Shown here: positions 1 through 10,644 of the stretch, in pieces
Position numbering within the stretch: position 1 is the stretch's first letter
Layout of the letters: every line of letters starts with the position of its first letter
Assembly: GCA_029721435.1 (NCBI GenBank)
Contig: CM056581.1
Location: 67,221,712 to 67,285,711 of the forward strand
Length of the DNA stretch: 64,000 bases
Reading direction: 5' to 3'
Origin: Gymnothorax reevesii
Taxonomy: Eukaryota; Chordata; Actinopteri; Anguilliformes; Muraenidae
Translations under genes and position numbers: made by a program
The notes under the pieces: model-generated
Told to the model about the DNA's origin: nothing
Seen by the model: the letters and a program-made list of their open reading frames with translations, nothing else
Database searches by the model: none

Positions 1-447
1 GGTGGAGTTTTTATTGGGATTCGCAAAAATATACTCTCCCGCCGACGCCTGGAATTAGAACCCAGTAATTGCACAGTCATCATCTGCGAACTTGTGCCTC
101 GTAAAATCAATGAAAGTGTGCGTTATCTTGTGCTATAGACCTCCGGATAGCAATCAATTATCTTTTCATGATTTATTGTCAAACATGTTTACTAAATGTA
201 GTGTGGAGTACAAAATAACTTTCGCACTTGGCGATTAAAATCTCCCTGACATACCTTGGTGGGATGAATCAGCGAGCACTGGCCACTCACTGTGTGATTT
301 GGCTGACAGTTTTTCCCTTAGCCAGATCATCGATCAACTGACTCACATTAAGGGCAATGTACTCTATTTAGTATTTACCAATACCCCCGAGCGTTGCTCA
401 GAACCAAATATAACATTTGGTCAGTTTTGACAGTGATCATGCCGTGA
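1..447 (+). pseudogene. LINE endonuclease relic
   Basis: The plus strand encodes a degenerate endonuclease/exonuclease/phosphatase-type domain. Readable pieces are a GGVFIGIRKNI-like start, a YRPPDS motif, a TFALGD(stop)NLPDIPW motif matching the GDFNLP core with the phenylalanine codon replaced by a stop, and IIDQLTHIKGNVLYLVFTNT, the usual 'THxxGNxLDLVFTN' element. In LINEs this domain nicks the target DNA. Several in-frame stops and at least one frame change show that it is inactive. The domain probably begins upstream of the window. Confidence 0.75.
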
Positions 448-1002
448 TTGAGCTTCCAAACTCGAGTCAACAGACTTCGCACATGCACACGTAAAGTGTA
501 CAATTTCAAGAGAGCTGACTTTAATGGGCTTCGATCTCACATGGGCAAAGTGTCATTCCACTCTGCTATGCTTCACCCTGATCTTAACGTTTACTGGGAA
601 AGTTGGTTAGATCTTGTGCATTCATCTGTTAATAAATTCCTTCGTACTACTGTAATCAAGGATGTAAATTCACCTGCCTGGATTGACAGTGAAGTACGTC
701 ACCTGAGCAACAAAGTACAATCCACATGGAAACAAACTTCTGTAAATTAAGGAACAAATTAAAAAATGTATATGCTTTTAAGTATAATCAGTATTTAGAT
801 GTTCTCAGTGATTCTCTTGCCAAAACACAAAAGCGCTTCTGGGGGTTTTCCAAGAGCAAAACAAAGACAAAAAGTGTCCCTAGCATTGTTGCTTATGGTG
901 AGAAAACTGCCTCTGATCCTTGCGCAAAGGCTAGTCTGTTTAACGAGTATTTTCAATCCCTTTTCACCCCCCAGCCTTCACTATGATTATATCCAGACAT
1001 AA
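448..1002 (+). pseudogene. LINE linker relic between endonuclease and RT
   Basis: Three overlapping short frames (448-750, 726-986, 799-1002) continue the LINE polyprotein between the endonuclease and reverse transcriptase. The text is basic and includes a W-I-D-S-E-V-R segment and a KRFWGF-like segment (about 830-850), which resembles the K-FW motif often seen just before LINE RT domains. Frame changes occur around 730-800 and again near 990. No independent gene is likely here; the protein fragments are parts of one decayed polyprotein. Confidence 0.6.
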
Positions 1003-1229
1003 CAGTTTTTAAACATGCTTATTTGGGTAATGTAACGATTACTGTCCAGGATGTCAGATCTGTTTTGACTGATCTTGATTCAAACAAAGCGTGCAGGCCA
1101 GACAAGTAACCGGCTCGGATTTTAAAAGAATGTGCTCATGAATTGGCGCCATCACTTTGTAGCCTGTTTAACAAATCTCCTCAAACTGGAGCTTTGCCAC
1201 TTGCTTAGCTAAGAGCAAATGTTATTCCT

Positions 1230-1799
1230 GTGCATAAAAAATCTGATAAAGAAAATGTGAGAAATTATCGACCAGTATCGTTATTGTGCATATGCAGTAA
1301 GGTGCTGGAAAGGTGTATCCTAAATTTGGTTTATCTTCACGTTGTGCCTGTCTTGCATCACTTACAACACGGTTTTGTAAAGGGGCAGTCGACAACAACT
1401 CAGTTAATTCAGGATCAGTCTGGACAAATTGACATTCTATATTTAGACTTTTCATTTGCTTTTGACTCTGTCCCCCACGACTTACTTCTGCATAAACTTC
1501 AGGTTTACGGATTTTATGGCAATCTCTTAAAATGGCTTACGTCATATTTATCTAATCGGAAACAAAGAGTTGTTGTCGATGGTGCTCTATCCTCCTGGTC
1601 TCTTGTTACATCAGGAGTTCCACAAGGATCAATATTAGGTCCTTTAATGTTTTTACCGTACGTCAATGACATGCCAGATTGCCTAAGTCCTGAGACACAG
1701 GTTGCTTTGTTCGTGGACGATTCAAAATGCTTAAGAGAAATCAAAAACACTCAAGACTGTTCAAATTTGCAGTGCGACCTTGAAAATATCTTGGTCTGA
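1230..1799 (+). pseudogene. LINE reverse transcriptase relic
   Basis: A 189-codon fragment carries successive RT motifs: NYRPVSLLCICSKVLE, HGFVKGQSTTTQL, a motif A core LYLDFSFAFDSVPHDLL, SGVPQGSILGPL, and motif C as FVDDSK where active elements usually have F/YADD. The alanine to valine change in motif C and the missing flanks make activity unlikely. The family role is target-primed reverse transcription of the element RNA. It sits in the correct order between the endonuclease relic upstream and the C-terminal relic at 1815-2580. Confidence 0.85.
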
Positions 1800-1814
1800 A
1801 GTCGTAAATGGGAT

Positions 1815-2580
1815 ATGAGATTTAACACTGCCGAATGTAAACTTTTGAGTGTTACAACGAAGCGATTTCCCATTCTTCACCAGAACACTATGAATGGTAA
1901 TATAATTGAAAAAGTCGATTGCATGCATGATCTCGGGATTGTGGTGTCATCTAATTTATCATGGGATGCGCATGCAAATGTACTGGTCAGTAAAGCAAAT
2001 CGTATGCTAGGATTAATTCAAAGAACTTGTGGTCACTCTTGTTCAATTCAAACAAAAAGAAAACTATACATCGCTCATAAGACCACTCTTCGAATATCCT
2101 ACCCAATCTTAGGCTGTAGCATCCAAGAAATCTCTCCTTCGCATCGAAGGTGTGCAAAGGAGAGCAACCAAGTACATTCTTGGTTATAGTGATTGTGATG
2201 GTAGTGATTACAAAGTCCGTCTCATGAAGCTGAACTTATTACCGGTTGGCTATCGGCGTGACATAATGGACTGTGTATTTCTGTGTAAATGTTTGAGGGG
2301 TGACTATTACATTTCCTATGTGCAGTTTGTTTCATTCCAATCTGAGGATACTTTTTCAATACAGATTCCAAAATTTAGGACGGAAACTTTCCGACATTCG
2401 TATTTTAATAGAATATTTTACTTACGGAATGCCAATGCACTTTATCAACCTTCTGATACCACAGCTGTTTTTAAGTCGAAGTTATTCAATTATTACACAA
2501 AGAAGTTCAATGATAATTTTTCACCCAACAACTCTTGTACATGTGTTGGCAAATGCCATTGTACACGCCGCCGCCTAATA
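1815..2580 (+). pseudogene. LINE C-terminal region relic
   Basis: Two frames (1815-2189 and 2152-2583) overlap and together give the post-RT region. Visible motifs are a DLGIVVSSNLSWDAH segment, KANRMLGLIQRT, a basic RRATKYILGY segment, a LNLLPVGYRRDIMD segment equivalent to the 'L-W-LP-L--RR' motif of LINEs, and a terminal Cys-rich tail (CTCVGKCHCTRRR). The frame changes near 2150-2190. The tail could be a degenerate zinc-binding knuckle. The fragment is a relic. Confidence 0.7.
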
Positions 2581-2770
2581 TAGTTAAACTTTTTTTCTTG
2601 GCCGCTTTTATTCTGTATTTCTGAGGCTTCTTTTCTTTGTTTTTAATTGTCATTTTCTTTTTGCAATTTTCTGTGTACGTAATTGGAGGATTGCTCACTA
2701 TAGGTGCCTTGTCACCTGTGCGATCGCATCCTGACTGCTGTCAAAGTTTAATAAATAAAATAAAATAAAA

Positions 2771-3484
2771 ATTAATTCAAACAAGCTTCCCATCCTACTC
2801 AGGATCTAGGACTGGGTCCATGTTCTTGTTAACCCCAGTGAGCCTGCTCTTTTCATAAAGTTTGTCAGGAACCAGCTTCCAACCCTGATCTGGGACAAGT
2901 GCTGACAAGCACTTCAACATCTGGCAGCACAACGAAAGCCAATGGCCTGCGACAGCATCCAGGCATTGCCTATTATCTCTGAGCTGAACTGTTACTCATT
3001 CTCTCTGGGATTCTGTTCCCACCAATCTTCTCCCTATCCTCTCCCTTTTCTCTTTGGGGTTCCGTCCCCGTCATTATAATACTGCTGCTAATAAATCACC
3101 AGGTGTGTTGTAAGTCTGTCTCCACTCTTGATCTCCGGTTTGGACCATTACAATTGATGTATACAGTAAGTACAGGCAAAAATACATATCCCATTTTTAA
3201 AAAAGTTGGGATGTTTTGGAAAATGCACAAAAAAACCGAAAGAAGTGATTTCTAAATTTCCTTAGACTCGTATTTCGCAGCAAACAGTATTAAGACAAGG
3301 TGTTTAATGTTCTGTCCGGTCACATTAATTTTTGTGGTAGATTTACTTCCATTCCTTCTATTCAGGCTTTCAATTTAGGACTGGTAATGCAGCAACAAAT
3401 TTCAATGTTGGTGTGATTTGGAATAGCTTGGGTCAGCAGGTGATTACAATCATGACTTTGTGAGCATCCAGGAAAGGCCCAGTC
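2771..3484. other. Unassigned interspersed DNA
   Basis: No coding frame or clear element is recognised. Around 3180-3230 there is a short stretch containing AAAAAAGTTGGGATG, which resembles the terminal inverted repeat of the Tc1-like families seen at 56337 and 61943, so a decayed Tc1-like end may lie here. The matching second end was not found with confidence. Confidence 0.35.
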
Positions 3485-3688
3485 CAGGGCTATTCAACAT
3501 TATCCAGAAAGGGCCAGTGTGGGTGCAGGCTTTCTTTCCAAACAATCACTTACACTTCTGATTCTACTAATCAACCCCAAGAGTCTTTGTTAATGAGCTT
3601 GATTAGTAGAATCAGAAGTGTAGGTGGTTGGTTGGAATGAAAGCCTGCACCCACCCTGGCCCTTTGAGGATAATGTTTAATAGCCCTG
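3485..3688. mobile_element. Palindromic MITE, about 204 bp
   Basis: The first and last 90 or so bases are near-perfect inverted repeats, starting CAGGGCTATTCAACATTATCC and ending with its imperfect complement (...AATAGCCCTG). The 8-bp flanks (GCCCAGTC on the left, GACTAGTC on the right) match at 6 of 8 positions, which fits an old hAT-type 8-bp target duplication. There is no coding capacity; it would fold into a long hairpin. Confidence 0.75.
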
Positions 3689-4619
3689 GACTAGTCCTTC
3701 AGGAGCCAGGATCACCAATATGCCCGGAAATCCAGAAAAAGTAATACAATTTTTTTGAAGTTAAAAAAACAAGGTTCCACTAAAAAAAGATAGGAGGGAA
3801 TTTTGAATGTAAACTTTTTCTTTTTCATCCCTTGTACATCCAAGCATTCCGTTCTGCAGTTCAACGATGCCAATCTTCTTGACACTGGTGGAGGTCATCA
3901 CGCCACCTCATTATCGAATGGCTATGATTTTTTTAATGGCCTGGAGGGGTCCAGATTGTGATACATGTTGTCCAGGGGTTGACAGTACATGAGACTAAAT
4001 GACTTGCTCAGTTTCATTTCAGTTTTGTGGTTGTTTCTGATATGCCGTTGACTCCTGTTTTTCCCAAGATCCACTTAGCCGTTTTGTGGTCCTTCTTGGT
4101 GATGCCCAGTTTGATTTGTTTGTGCGCCGGAGTTTGAGCGAAAGCTTTTTTTTTTTTTTTTGTCAAGTTTAGTGTCCCTGGTATGTAGGACACATTGATT
4201 TTATACTTCCTTTTGAAGACAATAGCAATCTTACCACTTTTGAAGGTAGATGAAATGTTCCAAAGCTTTCCAACCTAGTGTAATTATTTTGACCTCATGT
4301 TTTTTGGATGGGTCCATAGAGATTCATTGCTCAAGACAGATGTCCTGATCTACTATTCCTAGTTGTTCTCATCTATTTTGACGTTGATCCAACCATTCAC
4401 AAAAATCATGAGTAATGACAATATTTTCTTTGGTTCTGGTGAAGGCCTACATATTTGGTTCAACATCTTGAAAGCTTTCCGCAAAAATGTCATCTCCCTA
4501 CCTTTGATGGCTGAGGAGTATGCCATCTATTAAGAAGCCTTTCCCTGTCCAGTCCAAATGCCAAAAGAATATTTCTAGGCAAGAGGCAAACATTAAGGCA
4601 GAGCTTACATCACCTTGTT
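3689..4619. other. Unassigned DNA, possible decayed minus-strand coding relic
   Basis: The stretch contains a T-run at 4148-4160. Read on the minus strand, about 4000-4180 gives a short protein-like segment (KLGITKKDHKTAKWILGK) with stops on either side. I do not recognise the family. It may be a retroposed or transposon-derived fragment. No other element ends are visible. Confidence 0.25.
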
Positions 4620-5072
4620 AGACTCACTCAAATTGCATTTAAATAAGCAAATACTTAAATACTTAAGAGCCTGTGATTGAACCATTATTGCATTGATTAA
4701 TAATCAGCCAGTCCAAAAAAAAGTCACCATTTGGATTGAAATAAGGTATGTTGCAGCTGGCAATAATTATTTTCATTGTGACTGATTCAGAGTGCATGAG
4801 TCTTCTTATTTCATAAATAACCATTTCAGAAGAGGGGCAAATTATTGGCCAGTATCAAGAAAAGAAAACAGCTAAGGAGATTGCTGAAATCACTAGAATT
4901 TTGTTCTCTTACTGTCCAACAAATTATTAAAACCTGGAAGGATAGTGGAGACCTGTCAACTTTGCGGAGGAAATGGATTGGAGATAAATCGTGACTGATC
5001 CTGATAAGAAATCACTGAAATGCTTGATGAAGTCTTTTCATAAAAAATCAACAGTTGAACCCATGGCTATGT
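4620..5072 (+). mobile_element. Tc1-like transposon fossil, 5' half
   Basis: The stretch 4830-5060 reads like the N-terminal helix-turn-helix part of a Tc1-like transposase in broken frames (KKTAKEIAE, ...VQQIIKTWKDSGD-like, DPDKKSLKCLMKSF). The text stops abruptly near 5072. The matching 3' half of what looks like the same element resumes at 9556, so about 4.5 kb of foreign DNA separates them. The frame contains stops and the copy is dead. The identification rests on motif reading only. Confidence 0.65.
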
Positions 5073-6418
5073 TTATATTAATAAACATAATAATAATAGT
5101 AGTAATAATAATAACTAGAAAAGCACTCAGAGAGCGCAGACCTCCGCCAGGTGGAAGCAAAACCCTAAAGCACGGCGATTGGAACTTCGGCCCATTGCTG
5201 AACAATTGAAATAGAATTTCCGAGTCGTCTAATGCTATGTTTCCATCCACTTGTCAATCGAACTATCTGAAGTACGCCAAAAATATTCATGCAAAATAAG
5301 CAGATGAAAATGTGTTTCCATCTAACGTCATTAAAGCGAATAAAAAGTTGTGCGTAATGACGTAACTTGCTGTTATGCAGTCATATTGGTGTATCGAATA
5401 GATTTCTGACATTTTAAGCTGTTTCCATTCATTTTCGCACTGAATCGCAGAACCTTCAAGTGAACAAAAGTAGTGTGTTAGCCGACTAATTTAGCTAGTA
5501 AGCCAAAATGAATTGCGCCTACCATTCAAATGCTGATCATTTGCACAAGTTGTACGTGCTTATGTGCCAGCTATTAGCAACATAGCAAACCATTATCAGA
5601 AGGCAACAACAGCATCAAAACACCGTCACCATGCAGTTGCAGATTTATTCAGCAAATAACGATTCCATCAGCATTTATTGCATAAGCCTTTTACCGATGA
5701 AAAGAAAATCAGATCAGATCAACCGTATAAAATTTGTGTCAATATTCTTCAAATCAAGTCGAATGTCACCGGGCCATTCCACCGAATCGGTGCCATTTGC
5801 ATGTTTTAATTTTTCAAAAATAAACTTCATTTTTCAAATTTTTTCAGCATTGTATCTGATAACAAACATGTTTGTCTATTCAAAATAATGGTCAATCTCA
5901 GGTACATTTATTTTTATTTTTACAAGGTTGTGAAATGGTAGATGGTAGCATTTTTTTCAGTCCTGTTACCGATGCTATTATAACTATTAAAATATAATTT
6001 AAAAGTCATTCCAAGTATTTTATTTGTTTTTATATAAAAAATATATATATTTTTATATATACCCCACTAATAAAGTGGGTATATATAAGAAATAATTTGA
6101 TACATGTTCAAAATATATATAACTACGGTAAAAAAGGCATAAGTATACAGGCGAAATGCATTTCTTTTAAAAATACAAAGCCATTTTTAATTTTTAATGG
6201 GGACCTTAACCTCAATTTGATCAAAAATCTATAATGTGATCTATCCAACAAGTGCTCAAATAATGGACAATGAAAATTGGGGGGAAAAAAGTTTCATCTT
6301 TATTTTTTCAATTAAAACAATTAGGTAACAGGAATGAGAACCGAGTAACAGGATTGAGTGTCTCTGAACAGAACAGAATGTAGAACAGGTGTGTGTGTGC
6401 ATGACAGTATGTGAGTAT

Positions 6419-6442
6419 GTGTGTGTGTGTGTGTGTGTGTGT
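6419..6442. repeat. (TG)n microsatellite
   Basis: An uninterrupted TG dinucleotide run, with further imperfect TG-rich DNA from about 6391 to 6650. The long frames on both strands here (poly-His/Thr on minus, Val/Cys/Tyr on plus) are by-products of the simple repeat. Confidence 0.9.
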
Positions 6443-6490
6443 ACAGAATGTGAGAGAGTGTAATTGCATGTGTGTGTGTATTTATGCATT

Positions 6491-6527
6491 TATGAATATG
6501 TGTATAGACTCTATACACATATTCATA
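6491..6527. repeat. 37-bp near-perfect palindrome with 1-nt loop
   Basis: GAATATGTGTATAGA is followed by a single C and then its exact complement TCTATACACATATTC; three further flanking base pairs extend the arms to 18 bp. It lies within the TG-rich tract. Confidence 0.9.
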
Positions 6528-7140
6528 TATATACACACACATACCATACTACTACAGAGTGTATGTACATGAGAGTGTGGGTGTGTGTAGTATGCTTGAG
6601 TGTATGGATGTGTATATGGTATGTATTTGAGTGTGTATGTAAAGGAGTGGGGCAAGGGGAGACAGAGAGAGGTGTGAGTTTCCCCGGCAGCATGTGTGTC
6701 TCGCTCCTCAGGTACAGTATGGGCTCTGCATCTTTCTCTGAAAAAGGTAAAAAGAAAAAAAACAACAGATATAACAAGTTGCCCATATTGGGTTAAACAG
6801 GCATTTCTGCATAGAATTGCATGATTATAAAATGTATTTTTATAGAATTGCGATGAATTGATGAGCAAAAATCCAACTTGCTTTTTTAAGAATCAGATTT
6901 TAGTTTAGCCCAAACATCTTTTTCGATTGCCATGTAATGGCTTGTGACCTGCCTCGCTGGAGGGATTATGCACAAGATATCTTGGGAGAGGTACCACAGG
7001 ATATCCTCATGGGCTGGCTAGCAGAATCTGTTGGCTCCCTGACAATAATATGTTCACATTGTAAAACACCATAGTAATTCCAACTGTAAAACTTAAAATC
7101 AATGAATTCATGTTATATCATCTAAACAACTAAATACAAA

Positions 7141-7330
7141 CTGCTCTGCCCGCCCCTCTCTATCTTACCCCACCCCTCCCTCGATCTATCTCTTCCCCTA
7201 CCTACCTCCCCTTCCTTTCCCTACTTCTCCACTCCTGTCTCTCCTCTCCCTACACCCCCCCCCCCTCCCCTCTCAAACCCCTCCCTGTGTAGCCCCACCT
7301 CTCTCTACCTCAACCCCACTCCCCTTAAAT
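7141..7330. repeat. Polypyrimidine (C/T-rich) tract
   Basis: About 190 bases consist almost only of C and T with occasional A and G, including a run of 10 C near 7255-7265. It is low-complexity DNA with no gene. Confidence 0.8.
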
Positions 7331-8267
7331 ATGTCACTTTCAATTTAAATTCTCACTCCTGTTACTCTTATTCAGTCTTGTTACCCTTTCTATGGGTAAC
7401 AGGACTGAGGGTAACAGGACTGAGTTTGTAGCACAGAATTAGCTATATTGCTTAAGCTAACACATGGAAAACCATGCTAGTAGCATGAGGCCCCTAAGCA
7501 CCTTTAAGTGATTAACCAAAACTCAAAAAATAAAAATAAAATCATAAGAGCATACAAAATAATTTAGGTAACAGGACTGCATGTTATGATTTGCGTTGCA
7601 AGTCATATTTACAATATGATCAAAAATAAACAAAAGAGAGTGAGAGAACTTACTTTTGGTCTTCCCATTTCCTTCACGGGACTGAAATGATGCAATATCC
7701 TGTTGATCCTGTCACATGTGGAATGTTCCAAGATCTTTAAGTGGGTTAATGTATCAGAGTAACAGGACTGAGTGAAAACCTGGGGACACCACTAAAATTG
7801 TGTTTTTTAACTAATGTTTTATGATTTTTTGAGAGGAAAATGTATTTTATGTTTAAATTACAAATTGGGCCACAAAATAATGCAAAAATAAATACTTCTA
7901 TAAAGGATTCTGGTGATTATATTTAATAGTTAAGTTTAGTGTTAGAGAGTGGGGACAGGCAAAAATCCCATTTGTTTAGTATTCTATGCAGCTTTTATAA
8001 AATTTTAAGACCATGCATCTTCAAATTGCAACCAGGACAATAAGAAGGACGCTTTGATTGATAATATTATGTATTATACTGATACTTTTCATGCATATTC
8101 ATGCATATTTCTGAATGTAATGTCTTGGGGACAGAAAAGGCACCGCTTCGGTGGAATGGGCCGATAAGGCATTTTTAATTTGATATGACTTCATTCGGTT
8201 AAGAACGTGTGGATGGAAAGATGGCTTGTAGTGAGCAAGCATACGTCCGCTGACTTCTATCCGACGC

Positions 8268-9362
8268 GCTATTCTAATTGGCTATGCGCACTAAATGGAG
8301 CTAAGTAAATTCTGAATACACTGGCGCGCTTTACTATTTTAAGTTTGCTTCTGTCATTTATCAGTCTACATCAGATGCTGAGCAGATGACAGGAATATAA
8401 TCCCGAAAATGTGATTTAACTATTGCCGCTGTTCCCAAGATTTGGCTCAATTAACTGTGAATGATGTTCGCATGATTTGTCTCGATTAGCTGCTACTGTT
8501 TGTTCATTGGCACTGTAAATGAGACATTAGCTCATAAAGAGGGTTTCCGAAGCTTCTACCTAGCATCATTTCCAGCCGTTTGCTCTGGTGACTGTCATGA
8601 ACTGGCTTTAAGCGACAAACATCCAGTGTTGCAGGACCCATATTTCCCCATTAGATTAATATCTGGAGCTAGCTTTCATTTTTTCATTGAGCAGCAGCAA
8701 AGTTGAGTAACTAGCAAGGCTTGCTAGAGAGCTAGCAAGATTTTCTGTTTAGGTTTTATACTGAATGTACTTTTACATCTTCTAATGCAACTGGCTTGCT
8801 AGTACTGCAATATTGTTATGGTTTTCTTAGATGTGCTCAGCTAACCATAGCTCCAGATATGATGGTCCTGAGAGTGCAACTGACGTCGAGTGGGAAGGGA
8901 AACGAAGTGTCGACAATATTAAAATATGCGTGGATTGAATGTTAGATTTATGAAACAGCATTTCGAAGTTATGGATTATTTACACATTAATTATCAGATA
9001 TTTTCACGTATTTTCTCTGTTGCTTAAAGCCAGTTCATCACTCACCAGTGGGAACGGCAGGAAATGTGACGCTAGTTAGAGATCCTTTCGTTTCTTGTTG
9101 GAGTGGCAAATGCCTCATTAAGAGTACCAATGAACAAACATCAGTAACAGGTAATCGAGGTAAATCATGTGAACATCATTCGTGGTTAATTAAGCCAAAT
9201 CCTGGGAATATGGCTATTGCTGAAATGACATTTTCAGGATGATATACCTGTCATCTGCTCATCATCAGTAGCAGAAGCAAACCGGAAATAGTTGAATTAA
9301 GCTTACCAATGTATTTCAGAATGTACACAGTGCCATCTTGTGCAACTAGCCAATCGGAAAGA
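8268..9362. repeat. Foldback inverted repeat, arms about 360 bp
   Basis: Left arm about 8268-8640 and right arm about 9005-9362 are imperfect inverted copies with a spacer of about 365 bp. Landmark pairs are TTTGTTCATTGGCACTGTAA (8499) against its complement near 9115-9138, and GAACTGGCTTTAAGCGACAA (8600) against TTGCTTAAAGCCAGTTC (9020). Outer parts also pair (TAATTGGCTATGCGCAC near 8275 and GTGCAACTAGCCAATC near 9340). The arms are diverged, so it is old. No coding region is supported; it may be a non-autonomous DNA element. Confidence 0.8.
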
Positions 9363-9555
9363 CTTGAGCTTTGAGCTTTGGCGAATATCTCACCTGTACT
9401 TTGGCCTAGATATGCCAAATCTAGTTCCTTGACTTTATACCCATCTTCTCTGAAAATTTCATCAAAATCGGTGCATTAGTTTTTGAGTTATCTTGCTAAC
9501 AAACAAACAAACAGACAAACACCGAAAACATAACCTCCTGGGCGGACGTAATTAT

Positions 9556-10312
9556 AATAAAACATGCATGATGCAAAAAGACCCTGAGAAATTAAGACAA
9601 AACATCAGCATAGCCACAAGAAATGCTAACTGGGAAAACAAGTTCAATTTCCAAAGGGGCATAAAGATCGTACTGTGGAGCGATGGAAAAAGGTCATGTG
9701 GTTTAATAAGTCCATATATTTACCCTGTTCCAGAGTGATTGGCACGTCAGGGTAAGAAAGGAAGCCCATGAAGTGATGTACTTGTCATGCATAGTGCCCA
9801 AGCCTCAGGAGACAGTGCTAGTATCTGGGGTTGCTGCAGTTGGTCAGGTCTAGGATCAGCACTGTTCTGCAGGAATAAAAAAATTCAGCAGCCTATCTGA
9901 ATGTACTGAATGACCAGTAACACAACAATGGACTTTTTAATCCCTGGTGGCACAGGTATATTCCAGGATGACAGTGCCAAGATTCATCGCATCGGACTCA
10001 AATTGTGAAAGAGGTATTCATCCAGCTTGAGGAATCATTTTCACACATAAATTGGTCACTTCAGGGTCTGGACCTTAACCGACTGAGAGTCTTTGGGATG
10101 TGCTGGAGAAGGCTTAACGGAGTGTTTTGACTTATCCGTCATCAATACAATATCTCGGCCAAAAATGAATGCAATTCTGGTCGGAAATAAATTTAGTAAC
10201 ATTAAGATTGTCTAAACAATACCATGATGAATGTGCGCCGTGATCAAAGCTGAAGGTGGCCAAACGAAACATTACCGTGCGCAACTTTTTTTGGAAGAGC
10301 AGTGTATATTTC
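9556..10312 (+). pseudogene. Tc1-like transposase relic, 3' half
   Basis: Broken frames give the C-terminal catalytic part of a Tc1-like transposase: a segment matching the LFPxSGRxxVxRxxxE region near 9710-9770, ...GGVAAVGQV-like text near 9830, FQDDSAKIHR (the second catalytic Asp region, 9963-9990) and DLNRxESLWDVLEKA-like text (10070-10118). The 3' end continues to the terminal repeat, with TTTTTTTGG...AGCAGTGTAT near 10285-10310. It complements the 5' half at 4620-5072. Multiple stops show that it is dead. Confidence 0.7.
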
Positions 10313-10644
10313 AGCTGTAAGCAATTCATTCAAACTTGACTGATGCAGAGAGTAGCTTTTCATTTCTTAAACATGTTAGAAGATGTATTCCATGGTTGTG
10401 GAAAAGATGTTACTGTGTATTGAGAGGGGCAAATTGCATCAAGCAAAGAAAAGAACCAAGGACATTTCTGACATCTCTGTCGACTCGACTCATCCTGTCC
10501 TACATCAGCACAAATGCCTCTAAAATTCAATAAATATCACTTGCTACTATTTTAGGTGTGATCTGAGAAAAAAAATGAATTGGACACCACAAAGTCCAAA
10601 CTTTAGCCAAGTGAAAGTCTTTGGAATGTACTGAAGAAGGCTTA
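10313..10644 (+). mobile_element. Internally deleted Tc1-like relic
   Basis: The first part (AAATTGCATCAAGCAAAGAA near 10430) resembles the N-terminal coding region of the same Tc1-like family as 4620-10312. The second part (ATGAATTGGACACCACAAAG and AGTCTTTGGAATGTACTGAA near 10575-10635) resembles its C-terminal 'DWPPQSPDLNPIENLW' region. The central coding region is missing. It abuts the start of the L2-like LINE at about 10645. Confidence 0.5.

Larger units (their letters stand above)
1..2770 (+). mobile_element. Decayed non-LTR retrotransposon (LINE), 5' end outside window
   Basis: Reading plus-strand frames together gives a LINE polyprotein in the usual order: an apurinic endonuclease-like region (about 1-450, with GDFN-like and DLVFTNT-like motifs), a linker, a reverse transcriptase (about 1230-1800) and a C-terminal region ending near 2580 in a Cys/Arg-rich stretch. 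The 3' end is an A-rich simple tail (TAAATAAAATAAAATAAA) around 2748-2770, typical of a retroposed end. Stops and frameshifts break every domain, so the copy is dead. The motifs fit the CR1/L2/Jockey/I superclade; I cannot assign the clade more precisely. Confidence 0.85.
5940..7775. repeat. Dispersed GTAACAGGACTGA-like motif cluster
   Basis: The 13-mer GTAACAGGACTGA or a one- or two-base variant occurs repeatedly: plus orientation near 6325, 6347, 7398, 7412, 7567 and 7758; inverse orientation near 5957 and 7370, with a weaker one near 7343. Two of them (about 7370-7411) face each other to form a hairpin around CTATG. The function is unknown. Confidence 0.7.
5073..9555. mobile_element. 4.5-kb composite insertion splitting a Tc1-like fossil
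   Basis: The left edge is AT-rich (TAATAATAATAGTAG) followed by AAAGCACTCAGAGAGCGCAG and ACCTCCGCCAGG. The right edge carries a phrase common in fish repeats (CATCAAAATCGGTGCATTAG, then AACAAACAAACAAACAGACA) ending in CCTCCTGGGCGGACGTAATT. The two edges look like the ends of one interspersed element. Inside lie an element whose edges carry GTTTCCATCCAC (5240-5252) and its complement (about 8210-8222), a short inverted pair around GGCCATTCCACCGAA (about 5773 and 8138), a TG microsatellite, and a foldback at 8268-9362. No intact gene is present. Confidence 0.5.

Noticed and set aside
6256..6868. Several overlapping frames on both strands around 6.3-6.9 kb
   Set aside because: They are translations of a TG/CA simple repeat (poly-His-Thr and Val-Cys-Tyr).
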